Notes under the pieces: model-generated
Databases searched by the model: none
What the model was told of the DNA's origin: nothing
The model's input: only the letters and a program-made list of their open reading frames with translations
NCBI GenBank assembly: GCA_029974635.1
Contig: JARKQY010000056.1
Coordinates: 1 to 64,000 of the forward strand
Direction of reading: 5' to 3'
From: Bacillota bacterium
GTDB taxonomy: Bacteria > Bacillota > UBA4882 > UBA8346
Length of the DNA: 64,000 nucleotides
In this document: one piece after another, positions 9,033 to 17,472 of the stretch
Layout: every line of letters starts with the position of its first letter
How positions within the stretch are numbered: position 1 is the first letter of the stretch
Program-made: the position numbers and the translations under genes

Positions 9033-10236
9033 AAATTCCCGGCGCTATTTTGCAATAGTTCCGGCCGTATTGATCTTCATTATTACAATATCGGGGTGTT
9101 GGGATCAGATCGAAATCGAACAGCGTTCTTTTGTGCTCGGAATAGGCATCGACATGCTCCCTGCCAGAGAACTTAAACCGGCACAAATAATGGAACCGGG
9201 AGTCCTCCGTGAACAGCTCGATCAAATTCTGGTTACCCTGGAGATTCCCAAAACCACGCAGCTTGGAACCGACCAAAACCAGGGTTATCGCAATGGAGGG
9301 AGCGACGACCAAAGTAAACCGGCCTGGACACCTTCAATTACAGGTGTAAATATTTCCCAGGCAATTTCTGAAATTCAAATCCGGAGCAACAATCAAATTT
9401 TTATGGGTCATTTACGGTTAATCGCAGTCGGAGATGATCTGGCGCGTAAAAAAGGGCTCCACGATATTCTCGCCTTCTTTTTTCGCGATGTCGAGATCCA
9501 ACGCAACATTCCTTTCTTTATCGTTAATGGCCAGGCTAAGGATCTGCTGGCATTGATCCCGCCCGATGAGAAGATGGCCGCACTTTATATGAACAATATT
9601 ACCAGTGTTGAAAATTTTTCAGCCCGGTTATTTTATGACAGTATCGGGAATCTCGCCACTGACCTATACGAGGACGGCAACGCCCTGATCGGCCGGGTGC
9701 GTCCCGCAAGCACCGATGCGGTCAGCGGTGGAATCGCCGTTATTAAAGATTGGAAACTAGCCGGGTTTCTCAGTGAGGTTGAAACCTTAGGGGCAAATTT
9801 GTTGCTGAAGCGGATTAATCGGGATATCATCACCGTTCAACTGGACAAAAGCAATTGGTATAGCGTGAGAATTTACAACGTCCGCCAAAAAGTTAAACCG
9901 CGCTGGAATGGTCATGAGTTGCAACTCCGGTACCATTTCAGCAGCGAGGGCGAAATCGCCGAAGTCCCGAAGGAACGGATGATTACTAAGAACAAAAACG
10001 CAATACCCCGCCTGGAAAAATTAGTGGCGCAACAATTAAAGGCGGCGGTTGAATCCGCTTTAATGAAATTACAGCATGAGTACCGGACCGATGCCATCGG
10101 CCTCGGGATCTATCTCCGGAAGCACTATCCGCAGATCTGGAAGCAAGTGGGTCCCCGCTGGCTGGAGGAATTTCCCCGGATGAAGGTGGATATCCGGGTC
10201 GAACACAAACTGCGCCGAATGGGAGTGTCCTTGTAA
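9016..10236 (+). CDS. gerC: Spore germinant receptor C subunit, lipoprotein (GerC/Ger(x)C family, 406 aa)
   Basis: A signal peptide ending in the lipobox TISGC (Cys28) followed by WDQIEIEQRSFVLGIGIDM is the hallmark of Ger(x)C lipoproteins; the C-terminal half carries the conserved third domain. It anchors to the outer face of the spore inner membrane and forms the receptor with GerA and GerB. The start at ATG 9016 is preferred because GGAG (9001-9004) lies upstream at usable spacing; a GTG at 9004 in the same frame has no ribosome-binding site. A central insertion of low complexity between about residues 60 and 105 (ETPKTTQ... to SKPAWTPS) makes the first domain longer than usual. The stop overlaps the gerB start by one base. 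Confidence 0.93.
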   Translation: MIIRPKNSRRYFAIVPAVLIFIITISGCWDQIEIEQRSFVLGIGIDMLPARELKPAQIMEPGVLREQLDQILVTLEIPKTTQLGTDQNQGYRNGGSDDQSKPAWTPSITGVNISQAISEIQIRSNNQIFMGHLRLIAVGDDLARKKGLHDILAFFFRDVEIQRNIPFFIVNGQAKDLLALIPPDEKMAALYMNNITSVENFSARLFYDSIGNLATDLYEDGNALIGRVRPASTDAVSGGIAVIKDWKLAGFLSEVETLGANLLLKRINRDIITVQLDKSNWYSVRIYNVRQKVKPRWNGHELQLRYHFSSEGEIAEVPKERMITKNKNAIPRLEKLVAQQLKAAVESALMKLQHEYRTDAIGLGIYLRKHYPQIWKQVGPRWLEEFPRMKVDIRVEHKLRRMGVSL

Positions 10237-11339
10237 TGCCAAAAATAAACGACCGGATTGATAATCTTACGCTTTTTTTTGCAATCGTCGCTATTATTGT
10301 TGAAACCGGCCTGCTGGTTGCACCCCGGGTGCTCGCCGAGGAAGCCGGAGCCAGTGCATGGTTGTCAGTAATCATCTCCTTCTTTCCGGCTATGGCGGCG
10401 GCTTTCCTAATGGTCCGGCTAAGCCAGCTCTTTCCCGGAGAAGAATTTACCGCATATAGCCGCAAAATCATCGGTAAATGGGGTGGTGTAGCCCTTAGCC
10501 TCTTTTTTGCCAGCTATTGGATTATCAATAACGGCCGGATCGTCCGAAGTTTTGCCGACATCATCAAAACCACCCTTTTATTTCGGACACCCCTGGAGAT
10601 CATCATGCTCTCTTTTTTAATTGTAGCCGCCTATCTGGCCCGGGGCGGGATTAAGGCCATCGCCCGTTTCTGTGTGATTGCATTCATTATTAGTATTCCC
10701 ATTGGCATTATATTAGTATTAACAACCTACCAGAACTGGGATTTCAGCAATCTGCTCCCCATTATGGAAAAAGGCTGGCCAAAAGTGATACTTGCCGGAT
10801 TGTTGGTCATCGGTCAATCGGAAGGCCTGGAGTCAATTCTTTTTTTATTGCCTTTCGTGAAAAAACCGCAAAAGTCTCTCTCCTATAGCTTGGCCGGAGT
10901 TGTTTTCGCCTCTTCATTATTGTTTCTGGTGGTACTGGCTACGTTACTGAATTTCGGAGTAACCGAAACCGTCCGTTTAACCATACCGGGAATCAGTCTA
11001 ATCCAAAGTGCTGAATTGCCCGGCCGGTTTTTGGAGCGGCTTGGTTCTCTCTATATAACCATCTGGATACTCATTGTCTTCCCCACTGTAGTCGCTTTTC
11101 TATACCTTCCCAGTATAGTTCTGGCGCAAACTTTCAAGCTGCCCGAGCCCCGCCCTTTTGTCTTGCTCCTGATACCATTGGTTTATCTCATTGCCATCAT
11201 CCCCCCTAACTTAATTACGGTCTTTCGATTATCCGAAACGATGCAGTGGATCAACACAGGGGCGATTTTAATACTACCGCTTCTGCTCTATGGAATCGCC
11301 AGATTGCGCGGGCTGAAACCGGGAGGCAATGGATGCTAA
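10236..11339 (+). CDS. gerB: Spore germinant receptor B subunit, permease-like (GerB family, 367 aa)
   Basis: A ten-helix integral membrane protein of the endospore germination permease family (APC superfamily fold). The N-terminus ETGLLVAPRVLAEEAG is the conserved first broken helix that forms the ligand pocket in GerB structures. The start codon overlaps the gerC stop (gtaATG), indicating translational coupling. With GerA and GerC it forms the nutrient-gated receptor in the spore inner membrane. Confidence 0.94.
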   Translation: MPKINDRIDNLTLFFAIVAIIVETGLLVAPRVLAEEAGASAWLSVIISFFPAMAAAFLMVRLSQLFPGEEFTAYSRKIIGKWGGVALSLFFASYWIINNGRIVRSFADIIKTTLLFRTPLEIIMLSFLIVAAYLARGGIKAIARFCVIAFIISIPIGIILVLTTYQNWDFSNLLPIMEKGWPKVILAGLLVIGQSEGLESILFLLPFVKKPQKSLSYSLAGVVFASSLLFLVVLATLLNFGVTETVRLTIPGISLIQSAELPGRFLERLGSLYITIWILIVFPTVVAFLYLPSIVLAQTFKLPEPRPFVLLLIPLVYLIAIIPPNLITVFRLSETMQWINTGAILILPLLLYGIARLRGLKPGGNGC

Positions 11340-11542
11340 AAATAATTATGGACTGGTTAAGGGAGTCTTTCGATCTGGCCTCGTTAATGATCTTTATAAC
11401 GATTAACGCTTATCTTCTATTTATCGATCTTCCCAGTCTCGAACGGCAAAAAATACAAGGAGAGGCGAAGATTATTAAATATTTGGGTTGGGGCGGCATA
11501 GCAAGTTATCTAGGGTTGATTATTCTGCATATACTCGGTTGA
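11333..11542 (+). CDS. Small two-helix membrane protein, germinant-receptor D subunit-like (69 aa)
   Basis: ATG 11333 overlaps the end of gerB and is preceded by GGGAGG (11321-11326). The product has two predicted membrane helices (about residues 12-32 and 50-68) separated by a charged loop. In bacilli, small two-helix D subunits of 65-80 aa are encoded within or next to germinant-receptor operons and modulate receptor output. The assignment rests on size, topology and operon position rather than on a diagnostic motif. A longer in-frame start at 11246 would run deep into gerB and is not favoured. Confidence 0.7.
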   Translation: MLKIIMDWLRESFDLASLMIFITINAYLLFIDLPSLERQKIQGEAKIIKYLGWGGIASYLGLIILHILG

Positions 11543-11554
11543 TATTAAGGAACT

Positions 11555-11588
11555 GGAAAGAACTGTCCCTTTCGGCGACAGCTCTTTC
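11555..11588. terminator. Hairpin between convergent ger operon and GH16 gene
   Basis: GGAAAGAaCTGTC (11555-11567) pairs with GACAGcTCTTTCC (11576-11588) with one mismatch. It lies between the ends of two convergent transcription units and could end both, although no long T run follows on either strand. Confidence 0.6.
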
Positions 11589-11604
11589 CCTTCGTTATTA
11601 TCAG

Positions 11605-14600
11605 CTAATTTACTTCATCAATGAAAGTAATACTTTGTGACCGGTAGCTCTGAACCTGTGATTCAACCTGTGCCGGCGTGAGAATGACATCTTTGGCATG
11701 GAACACCCAGTCAACATCCTGAATGTAGGTGCTGGGAGTCAGCGGACCTTCCGCCAGGAACCATAAGTTAAAGTTAATGGTCATATTTTTGCGGGGATAG
11801 TATTTACCGTTATGGGTGGCTCTTAAAACACCGTCGATATAATACTTGACTTCCCCGCCTCCTACCGTGATCACCAGGGTACGCCATCCGGCATGACTAC
11901 TATTGACATAATTGTAGACGTTATCCTTACTCCAAGGATCAGGAGTGTATGTATACCAGGATGACATCCACATCGTCGGACCGGAGACTCCCCAGCCGCC
12001 ATTGGCCAGATACTCGAAGTCCAACTCGCTATAGTTGGGGTCATTATTGTAATCCAGCGGTGAGATGGCAAAGAATGTTTCGTTGATGGCGGCGCCGTCG
12101 CTTCCGGAGGTTGGCGTATCATAAAACCTCACCCGGGCCGCATAAGTGCCGGCAAAGTATTTCCGTTGACTGGTATACACTTCCGACTGAACGGTATTGC
12201 CGCCGGAACCACCGGTCGTCGCGGAAAGCCGCATCATCTTATTGGAGCCGGATTCGGTCGGAAATGTGACATTCCCGGCCGACCAGGAACAACCACCGGG
12301 TCCCGGTCCTCCTGATCCGGTTCTTACCGACCATCCGTGCCCGGATAAGTTGGAGTCACCGGAACCGGTATAATTGAAGTCGTCAAACATCCGTTTCCCG
12401 CCGGGAACTCCCGTTGGCGTCGGTGTTCCTGGCCTGGTCGGCGTTGGTGTCGCCGCCCCACCGCTGCCGGTCCAGACTTCCACTTCCACATAGTGGTTAT
12501 ATTCATTGGAAGAGCTTCCGTTGGAGTAAAGCCTTACATATCTGGCGTTTACACTATTGAAGGTAATGGACTTACCGGCGCTGCTCTCGGCATATTCCGC
12601 ATCGCTCCCGGCTCCAAATCCCAAACTATTGTTGGTATCGTTATTGAATACCGTGGTAACGCCGCTGCTGAAACCAGAGTTATTGGAGACCCGGATCACC
12701 ACATCTCGATAGGTACGGCCGTCACCAAAATAGTGCCATAGATTAATTTTATTAATATTATAACTCTGGCCCAAGTCGATCTGGATCCATTGGACTCCCA
12801 GATCGAGCCCGAAGAAATTGTTAGTATTCTTGTTACCGTCGGTTACTACCGCACCAAGTGCTCCTACGCTGGAAGTGCCGCTTTTGCCCAGCGCCACATT
12901 GGTACTGGATCCGCCAGGAGTTGGGGTTGGTGATGCGGTTCTGGTCGGTGTCGGAGTAGCCGCACGAGTCGGTGTCGCAGTGACCGCTCTCGTTGGTGTC
13001 GGGGTCGGCGCCGTACCGCCGCTGGTCCAGACTTCCACTTCCACATAATGATTATACGCATTGGAAGAGCTTCCGTTGGAGTAAAGCCTTACATATCTGG
13101 CGTTTACACTATTGAAGGTAATAGACTTACCGGCGCTGCTCTCAGCATATTCCGCGTCGCTCCCGGCTCCAAATCCCAAACTATTGTTGGTATCATTATT
13201 GAATACCGTGGTAACGCCGCTGCTGAAACCAGAGTTATTGGAGACCCGGATCACCACATCTCGATAGGTACGTCCGTCACCGAAATAGTGCCATAGATTA
13301 ATTTTGTTGATATTATAGCTCTGGCCCAAGTCAATCTGGATCCATTTGATTCCCTGATCGAGCCCGAAGAAATTGTTGGTATTCTTGTTACCGTCGGTTA
13401 CTACCGCACCAAGGGTGCCTTCGCTGGAGGTGCCGCTCTTGCCCAGCGCCACATTAGTACTGGATCCGCCGGGTGTTGGAGTAGGTAATGCGGTTCTGGT
13501 CGGTGTCGGGGTGGCTGTCGGTGCCGGTGTCGCAGTCGGCGTCGGTGTCGGATTCCCAGCCGGAGTCGGTGTGGGACTTGAAACCGGGGGGTTACCGATT
13601 GTGTCTTTGCGGGATAATGAATGATTCCGGTAATAGTTTACATTACATTCCACTTGAGACGGAGGCATGATCCGGTCTTTGGAATAGTAGACCCAATCAA
13701 TATCTTCAATGTACGCCCGTTGTTCACTTCCGCCGGCCCATACTCCGTCGATGAACCAAAGGTTAAAAGAGAGAAACATGGGTGTTTCCGGTACATAAAT
13801 ACCGCCGTGAGTCGCTAATAACTGACCGTCGATATAATACTTAACCTCAGTGCTGGTGCATTGAATTACGCAAATATGCCAGCCTTCAAAGCTTTTCCTG
13901 GTGGAATTGCTAATCCTGGTGCTGGCAGTTTCCCAGGTTGTATTCCACATGGTATTACCGGGTATTCCCCATCCGCCGTTGGCCAGATATTCGAAATCCA
14001 TTTCACCATAATCCGGACTGCCTTGTAAAGTCCAGGGAGAAATGGTGTAGAAAGTTTCAACAATCTGATCGCCATCGGGGCCGTAAGCAGGAGTATCGGT
14101 AAATTTTACTCGCGCGCCGTAAGTGCCATACAAAAATTGCCGGGGCGCCATAATCTCGGCTTGCACCGTATTTTCACCCTGTCCGTTAGTGGTTGCCGTT
14201 AACCGCAAGAATTTATTTCCGGTCAAGGCAGGATCGGTTACGAAGGTTACATTATTCTTCGACCAGGTGCAGCCGCCCGGACCCGGGCCTCCGGTTCTGT
14301 CGCTGACTTCGTAACCGAAATCCAATAATGCCTGGTCGCTGCTGGTATTATAGATATTGAAATCATCAAAAAAAACATTGGCCGTGTCATACCCGTACGG
14401 ATTTTCCGGCAACTCCGTCGGCTGAGGCGGAGGCGGCGCAATCATGTTCCAGGCGTTACCCGATACGTCCGCGGGTTCCTCGTTGACATTATACCATTTC
14501 GCTTGCCATGTAGCACCGTTGTGCATCACAATATCGCCGGCCGAATAAGCCGTGCCGGCATTCCATTCCGGATAATCGGCTGCAGTGGCTTTCGGAATCA

Positions 14601-14700
14601 TATTTACCGCCAAAAAACCCGTGATTATCGCTAAAGCTACCAGGCAACCGATGATAATCATCCGGTGTTTACATAGAGTAGAAGTTCGATTGTTTTTCAT
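11605..14700 (-). CDS. Secreted tandem GH16-like glucanase with two discoidin domains (1031 aa)
   Basis: Order of parts: signal or membrane anchor (about 1-40), a small carbohydrate-binding module with YPEWNAGTAYSAGDIV (CBM5/12 type, about 42-90), a GH16-like beta-jellyroll with the catalytic signature EMDFE (Glu233, Asp235, Glu237), a Thr-Pro linker, an F5/8C discoidin (CBM32-like) domain, a second TP linker, a nearly identical second discoidin domain, a third TP linker, and a second GH16-like domain with ELDFE (Glu892, Asp894, Glu896). GH16 enzymes cut internal bonds in beta-1,3/1,4-glucans and related galactans; the exact substrate is not readable. ATG 14700 is preferred because GGAGG lies 11 bases upstream; the earlier ATG 14718 overlaps that site. 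It follows the importer genes on the same strand but behind a terminator and has its own leader. Confidence 0.88.
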   Translation of the reverse strand: MKNNRTSTLCKHRMIIIGCLVALAIITGFLAVNMIPKATAADYPEWNAGTAYSAGDIVMHNGATWQAKWYNVNEEPADVSGNAWNMIAPPPPQPTELPENPYGYDTANVFFDDFNIYNTSSDQALLDFGYEVSDRTGGPGPGGCTWSKNNVTFVTDPALTGNKFLRLTATTNGQGENTVQAEIMAPRQFLYGTYGARVKFTDTPAYGPDGDQIVETFYTISPWTLQGSPDYGEMDFEYLANGGWGIPGNTMWNTTWETASTRISNSTRKSFEGWHICVIQCTSTEVKYYIDGQLLATHGGIYVPETPMFLSFNLWFIDGVWAGGSEQRAYIEDIDWVYYSKDRIMPPSQVECNVNYYRNHSLSRKDTIGNPPVSSPTPTPAGNPTPTPTATPAPTATPTPTRTALPTPTPGGSSTNVALGKSGTSSEGTLGAVVTDGNKNTNNFFGLDQGIKWIQIDLGQSYNINKINLWHYFGDGRTYRDVVIRVSNNSGFSSGVTTVFNNDTNNSLGFGAGSDAEYAESSAGKSITFNSVNARYVRLYSNGSSSNAYNHYVEVEVWTSGGTAPTPTPTRAVTATPTRAATPTPTRTASPTPTPGGSSTNVALGKSGTSSVGALGAVVTDGNKNTNNFFGLDLGVQWIQIDLGQSYNINKINLWHYFGDGRTYRDVVIRVSNNSGFSSGVTTVFNNDTNNSLGFGAGSDAEYAESSAGKSITFNSVNARYVRLYSNGSSSNEYNHYVEVEVWTGSGGAATPTPTRPGTPTPTGVPGGKRMFDDFNYTGSGDSNLSGHGWSVRTGSGGPGPGGCSWSAGNVTFPTESGSNKMMRLSATTGGSGGNTVQSEVYTSQRKYFAGTYAARVRFYDTPTSGSDGAAINETFFAISPLDYNNDPNYSELDFEYLANGGWGVSGPTMWMSSWYTYTPDPWSKDNVYNYVNSSHAGWRTLVITVGGGEVKYYIDGVLRATHNGKYYPRKNMTINFNLWFLAEGPLTPSTYIQDVDWVFHAKDVILTPAQVESQVQSYRSQSITFIDEVN
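12471..12920. repeat. Copy 1 of a 450-bp internal duplication (discoidin domain)
   Basis: This segment and 13026-13475 are nearly identical at DNA level, with a constant offset of 555 bp (185 codons). Each encodes one F5/8C domain and the adjoining linker start. The very few silent differences point to recent duplication or gene conversion. Confidence 0.9.
13026..13475. repeat. Copy 2 of the 450-bp internal duplication (discoidin domain)
   Basis: Direct-repeat partner of 12471-12920 in the same reading frame. This copy is N-terminal to the other in the protein because the gene is on the minus strand. Confidence 0.9.
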
Positions 14701-14763
14701 TCCGGTTCTTTCCTCCATTCTTTCGTTAGGGTTTGAAAATGTAAAAACTTCATCACTTGGGAT

Positions 14764-14889
14764 TTACCAAAAATATAAAATTTCTTCGCATTCCCGGCAA
14801 TCACCTCCTCCAACTGCAGTCTCCGAATTCTTACGGGTAACATCGCCCAGTAGAGCGTCACGTAAATAAACTGCCTTCAAAAACAACAA
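14764..14889 (-). CDS. Possible 41-aa leader ORF upstream of the tandem GH16 gene
   Basis: A TTG-started frame of 41 codons with an AAGGAGA ribosome-binding site eight bases upstream, inside the roughly 250-nt leader of the GH16 gene. The product contains VYLRDALLGDV and a CREC motif near the end; I do not recognise it. The ribosome-binding site overlaps one arm of an inverted repeat (agagcgtca at 14852-14860, tgacgctct at 14892-14900), so folding could hide it. This may be a regulatory leader peptide or chance. Confidence 0.3.
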   Translation of the reverse strand: MLFLKAVYLRDALLGDVTRKNSETAVGGGDCRECEEILYFW

Positions 14890-14974
14890 AATGACGCTCT
14901 CCTTAAGTAATTCGGTACAGAAAAATTTGGTATTTATTTATGTAATAAGTTACAACTCCTCCGGTGGTTTAACA

Positions 14975-15003
14975 TATCTATTGAAAATGCCATAAAGCTT
15001 CAA
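14975..15003 (-). promoter_or_regulatory. Candidate sigma-A-type promoter for the tandem GH16 gene
   Basis: On the minus strand TTGAAG (15003-14998), a 17-bp spacer and TAGATA (14980-14975). It would give a leader of about 250 nt. No copy of the 28-bp palindrome seen at the other two locus promoters is present here. Confidence 0.4.
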
Positions 15004-15069
15004 TTACATGTTGGTCTTCGTTGTAGAATAGGCTACTTTTGCCACCGGTGTAATAGTTATGGGAGAGAA

Positions 15070-15104
15070 AAAACCTCACCCGACAACCAAAGATGAGGTT
15101 TTTT
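15070..15104 (-). terminator. Intrinsic terminator after the ABC substrate-binding gene
   Basis: AAAACCTCA (minus strand) pairs with TGAGGTTTT around a 15-base loop and is followed by a T run; the hairpin is nearly symmetric and could work both ways. It separates the importer operon from the tandem GH16 gene. Confidence 0.8.
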
Positions 15105-15129
15105 CCCAAGAATCAGAGGAGGAGGAGAA

Positions 15130-16419
15130 TTATTTCTTCTTCTTCTTGTAGAAGTCGTCCAGAGTCTTTTGGAGACCGGCATCCAATTTATTGAGGCAAG
15201 CATCAAGGGATTCTTTATCATTCAAATACGGCTGCAAGGTATCCTGGACTACTTGATACCATTCCTCCCATACCGCATTCTCACCCATGGTATCGGCATA
15301 TTTCATGCTATCCAGATAAGCCAGGCTATGCTCCGGTTTGTCAATCTTTTTCAACATGGCTTGACAAACCGCGTTATTCGCCGGTAAGGCCTCCCCGCCT
15401 GCTGCATATAGCGTCTGTCCCTTTTCACTCATATAAAACTTGATAAACTCCCAACCGGCATCTTTTTGCGCCTTGGAGGCCGCCTTGTTCAGAACCCAGC
15501 TATTGGCCACAATGGCGCTGTAGTGAGTGCCTTTGGAGCCCGGCCCTTTAGGGATAATTTGAATATCATAGTTAAGGCCGGCCTGGTTGCTATCAATCCG
15601 GCGGGAGAAATTATCCATCCACATGGCGATATATTTGCGCGCAAAATAGGTATGATAAGCTGGAGTTAATGCTCCCTCGGCGTCTTTCAAGGTTGGAGAG
15701 ATTTTATACTTATACCAGGTATCATGCATAAATTGCAAAGCGGCTCTCACTTGCGGATCTGTTTTTACCGTGCTCTTGGTACGGCTTTTATCCATAAGAT
15801 CTCCGCCGAACATCCGGATTAAGCTGTACCATCCCCAGCGGATGTGATTTGGGAAACAAAGCCCCCATTGAGTGATTTTACCGTCAGCGCCGGTAATGGT
15901 CAACTTTTGGGCTGCCGCCACCATATCGTCGAGAGTCCAGTCGGCGGCCGGATATTTCACACCGGCTTTATCAAACATGTCTTTATTGTAATATAATACT
16001 TGAATCTGAATTCCTTGCGGAACGGCCCAAGTTCTCCCTTGCGGGTCCTTCACCGCATCCAAACCGGAGTACTTATCTTTGCTAAAAATTTTGATCCGGT
16101 TCGATAAATTCTCCAGTATGCCCCTGGCTGCATAACCTTGGATGTATACACTGTCAAGCAGATAAACGGTGGGGCCGCCGCCGGCAGCTAGTTCCGCCTT
16201 CAATTTCTCATAATGGCTGCCCCAATCCGTCCAGTTAATCTCTACTTTAATATTGGGATTGGCCTTTTGGAATTCATTAATAATACTTGCCATATTCTGA
16301 GCCGGTTGTTCATCAGCGTAGTAAGCGATACGGATCTTTACCGGTTGCTTGGCAAAACCAAACGGCATTACCGATAGACAGAGAACAGCAATAAGTATTG
16401 CGATGAATAATTTTTTCAA
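15130..16419 (-). CDS. Sugar ABC transporter substrate-binding protein (429 aa)
   Basis: A family 1 extracellular solute-binding protein: N-terminal signal peptide (MKKLFIAILIAVLCLS to about residue 24), then the typical bilobed binding protein with NPNIKVEINWTDWGSHYEKLKAELAAGGGPTV-type segments. The signal peptide has no lipobox; Cys14 is preceded by Leu rather than Gly/Ala/Ser, and a signal peptidase I site follows FGFA. In Gram-positive relatives these proteins are normally lipoproteins, so a free periplasmic form suggests an outer membrane. It delivers oligosaccharides to the two permeases encoded directly upstream. No ATPase gene is present, which is common: a shared MsmK/MalK-like ATPase is usually used. 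Confidence 0.92.
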   Translation of the reverse strand: MKKLFIAILIAVLCLSVMPFGFAKQPVKIRIAYYADEQPAQNMASIINEFQKANPNIKVEINWTDWGSHYEKLKAELAAGGGPTVYLLDSVYIQGYAARGILENLSNRIKIFSKDKYSGLDAVKDPQGRTWAVPQGIQIQVLYYNKDMFDKAGVKYPAADWTLDDMVAAAQKLTITGADGKITQWGLCFPNHIRWGWYSLIRMFGGDLMDKSRTKSTVKTDPQVRAALQFMHDTWYKYKISPTLKDAEGALTPAYHTYFARKYIAMWMDNFSRRIDSNQAGLNYDIQIIPKGPGSKGTHYSAIVANSWVLNKAASKAQKDAGWEFIKFYMSEKGQTLYAAGGEALPANNAVCQAMLKKIDKPEHSLAYLDSMKYADTMGENAVWEEWYQVVQDTLQPYLNDKESLDACLNKLDAGLQKTLDDFYKKKKK

Positions 16420-16512
16420 TAACTTTCACTCCTTTTTTTCTTTTGGATTTCAAGCATTTCCAGTTGAAATGTTTCCGCTCACCCCTCCTTACCGTGGTGG
16501 AATATTTATTTC

Positions 16513-17415
16513 TTACCCTTTTAATCCGGTGGTTTGAATGCCCTGAGTAAAGTAACGCTGCGCTACGATGAAGATGATCAACACTGGAATAATCAGAAAT
16601 AAATCGCCGGTAACCTCCAATTGCGGCTGCGGCAAAAATTGACTGCTCGCAATCAACCGCAGACCCAGAACGATGGTATACAACGATTTATCACTCAGAT
16701 ATATCAAAGGGCCCATAATATCTCCCCAGGTGTTTTGGAAAGAGAGAACCGCCAAAGTTATCAAAACCGGTTTGGCCAATGGCAAATAAATTTGATAATA
16801 TAGCCGGAACGGACCGCATCCGTCGACTGTGGCCGCTTCGCTCAATTCCTCGGGAATGGTCATGAAAAATTGACGCAATAAAAAAATTCCGAAAGCATTG
16901 CCGAAAAAGGAAGGTAAAATTAGCGGCAAGTGGGAATTATACATCCCCAAATTCTTAAAGATAATAAAGGTTGGTATCAGGGTTACCTGAGTCGGAATAA
17001 ATATGGAGACCAGGATAAAGCTGAACAAAAGATCCCGGCCGGGAAACTTTAGGCGACTCAAGGCAAAAGCCGTTAAACTGCAAGACAATAACGCGCCTAT
17101 TGTGGATAAAACCGTTATTTTTACCGTATTAAAAAAATACTGGCCGAAATTGAGACGCGTTAGCACCTGAATATAATTCTCCCAATGAAACGGCCGGGAA
17201 AACCAGTCGGCATTGAAAAAAGTGGTTGAATCTTTTAAGGAAGCGGATATGATCCAGATGAACGGGATGATCATCACCAGCGCCCCCGCCATCACCAGGA
17301 GAAAACCGAGGATTTCAAAAACGGAAATCCGGGATCGCTGTTTTGACTTTTGCCGGAGTACTTTCTTCATCATTTTTTCTTCCATTATCTTTACGTCTGT
17401 TTCATTGATAGTCAT
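16513..17415 (-). CDS. Sugar ABC transporter permease, MalG type (300 aa)
   Basis: Six-helix inner-membrane permease of the CUT1 family. The cytoplasmic EAA loop EELSEAATVDGCGPFRLYYQIYLPLAKP (about residues 200-225) contacts the shared ATPase. ATG 17415 is chosen because GGAGGTG lies seven bases upstream; the longer frame to 17433 starts inside that site. Second gene of the importer operon, 57 bp after the MalF-type permease and 93 bp before the binding-protein gene. Confidence 0.93.
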   Translation of the reverse strand: MTINETDVKIMEEKMMKKVLRQKSKQRSRISVFEILGFLLVMAGALVMIIPFIWIISASLKDSTTFFNADWFSRPFHWENYIQVLTRLNFGQYFFNTVKITVLSTIGALLSCSLTAFALSRLKFPGRDLLFSFILVSIFIPTQVTLIPTFIIFKNLGMYNSHLPLILPSFFGNAFGIFLLRQFFMTIPEELSEAATVDGCGPFRLYYQIYLPLAKPVLITLAVLSFQNTWGDIMGPLIYLSDKSLYTIVLGLRLIASSQFLPQPQLEVTGDLFLIIPVLIIFIVAQRYFTQGIQTTGLKG

Positions 17416-17472
17416 CACCTTACACCTCCGCAAATCATAAAAGCCGGAAGCTCACGGGGAGCGGGCCGGAGT

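Noticed and set aside
12471-13475. Possible CRISPR or tandem repeat array
   Set aside because: Only two 450-bp copies, both coding for discoidin domains in one frame; no short repeats with unique spacers.
12493-13624. Several plus-strand frames of 60-83 aa opposite the GH16 gene
   Set aside because: They mirror the repeated coding sequence of the minus-strand gene, have no ribosome-binding sites and resemble no family.
14701-14970. Known riboswitch class in the GH16 leader
   Set aside because: I compared it by eye with c-di-GMP, c-di-AMP and glycine riboswitch cores and saw no match to conserved nucleotides.
16420-16512. Third copy of the palindromic operator before the binding-protein gene
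   Set aside because: Only a weak CATTTC/GAAATG repeat is present; none of the conserved ATGAC or TCATATGA blocks.
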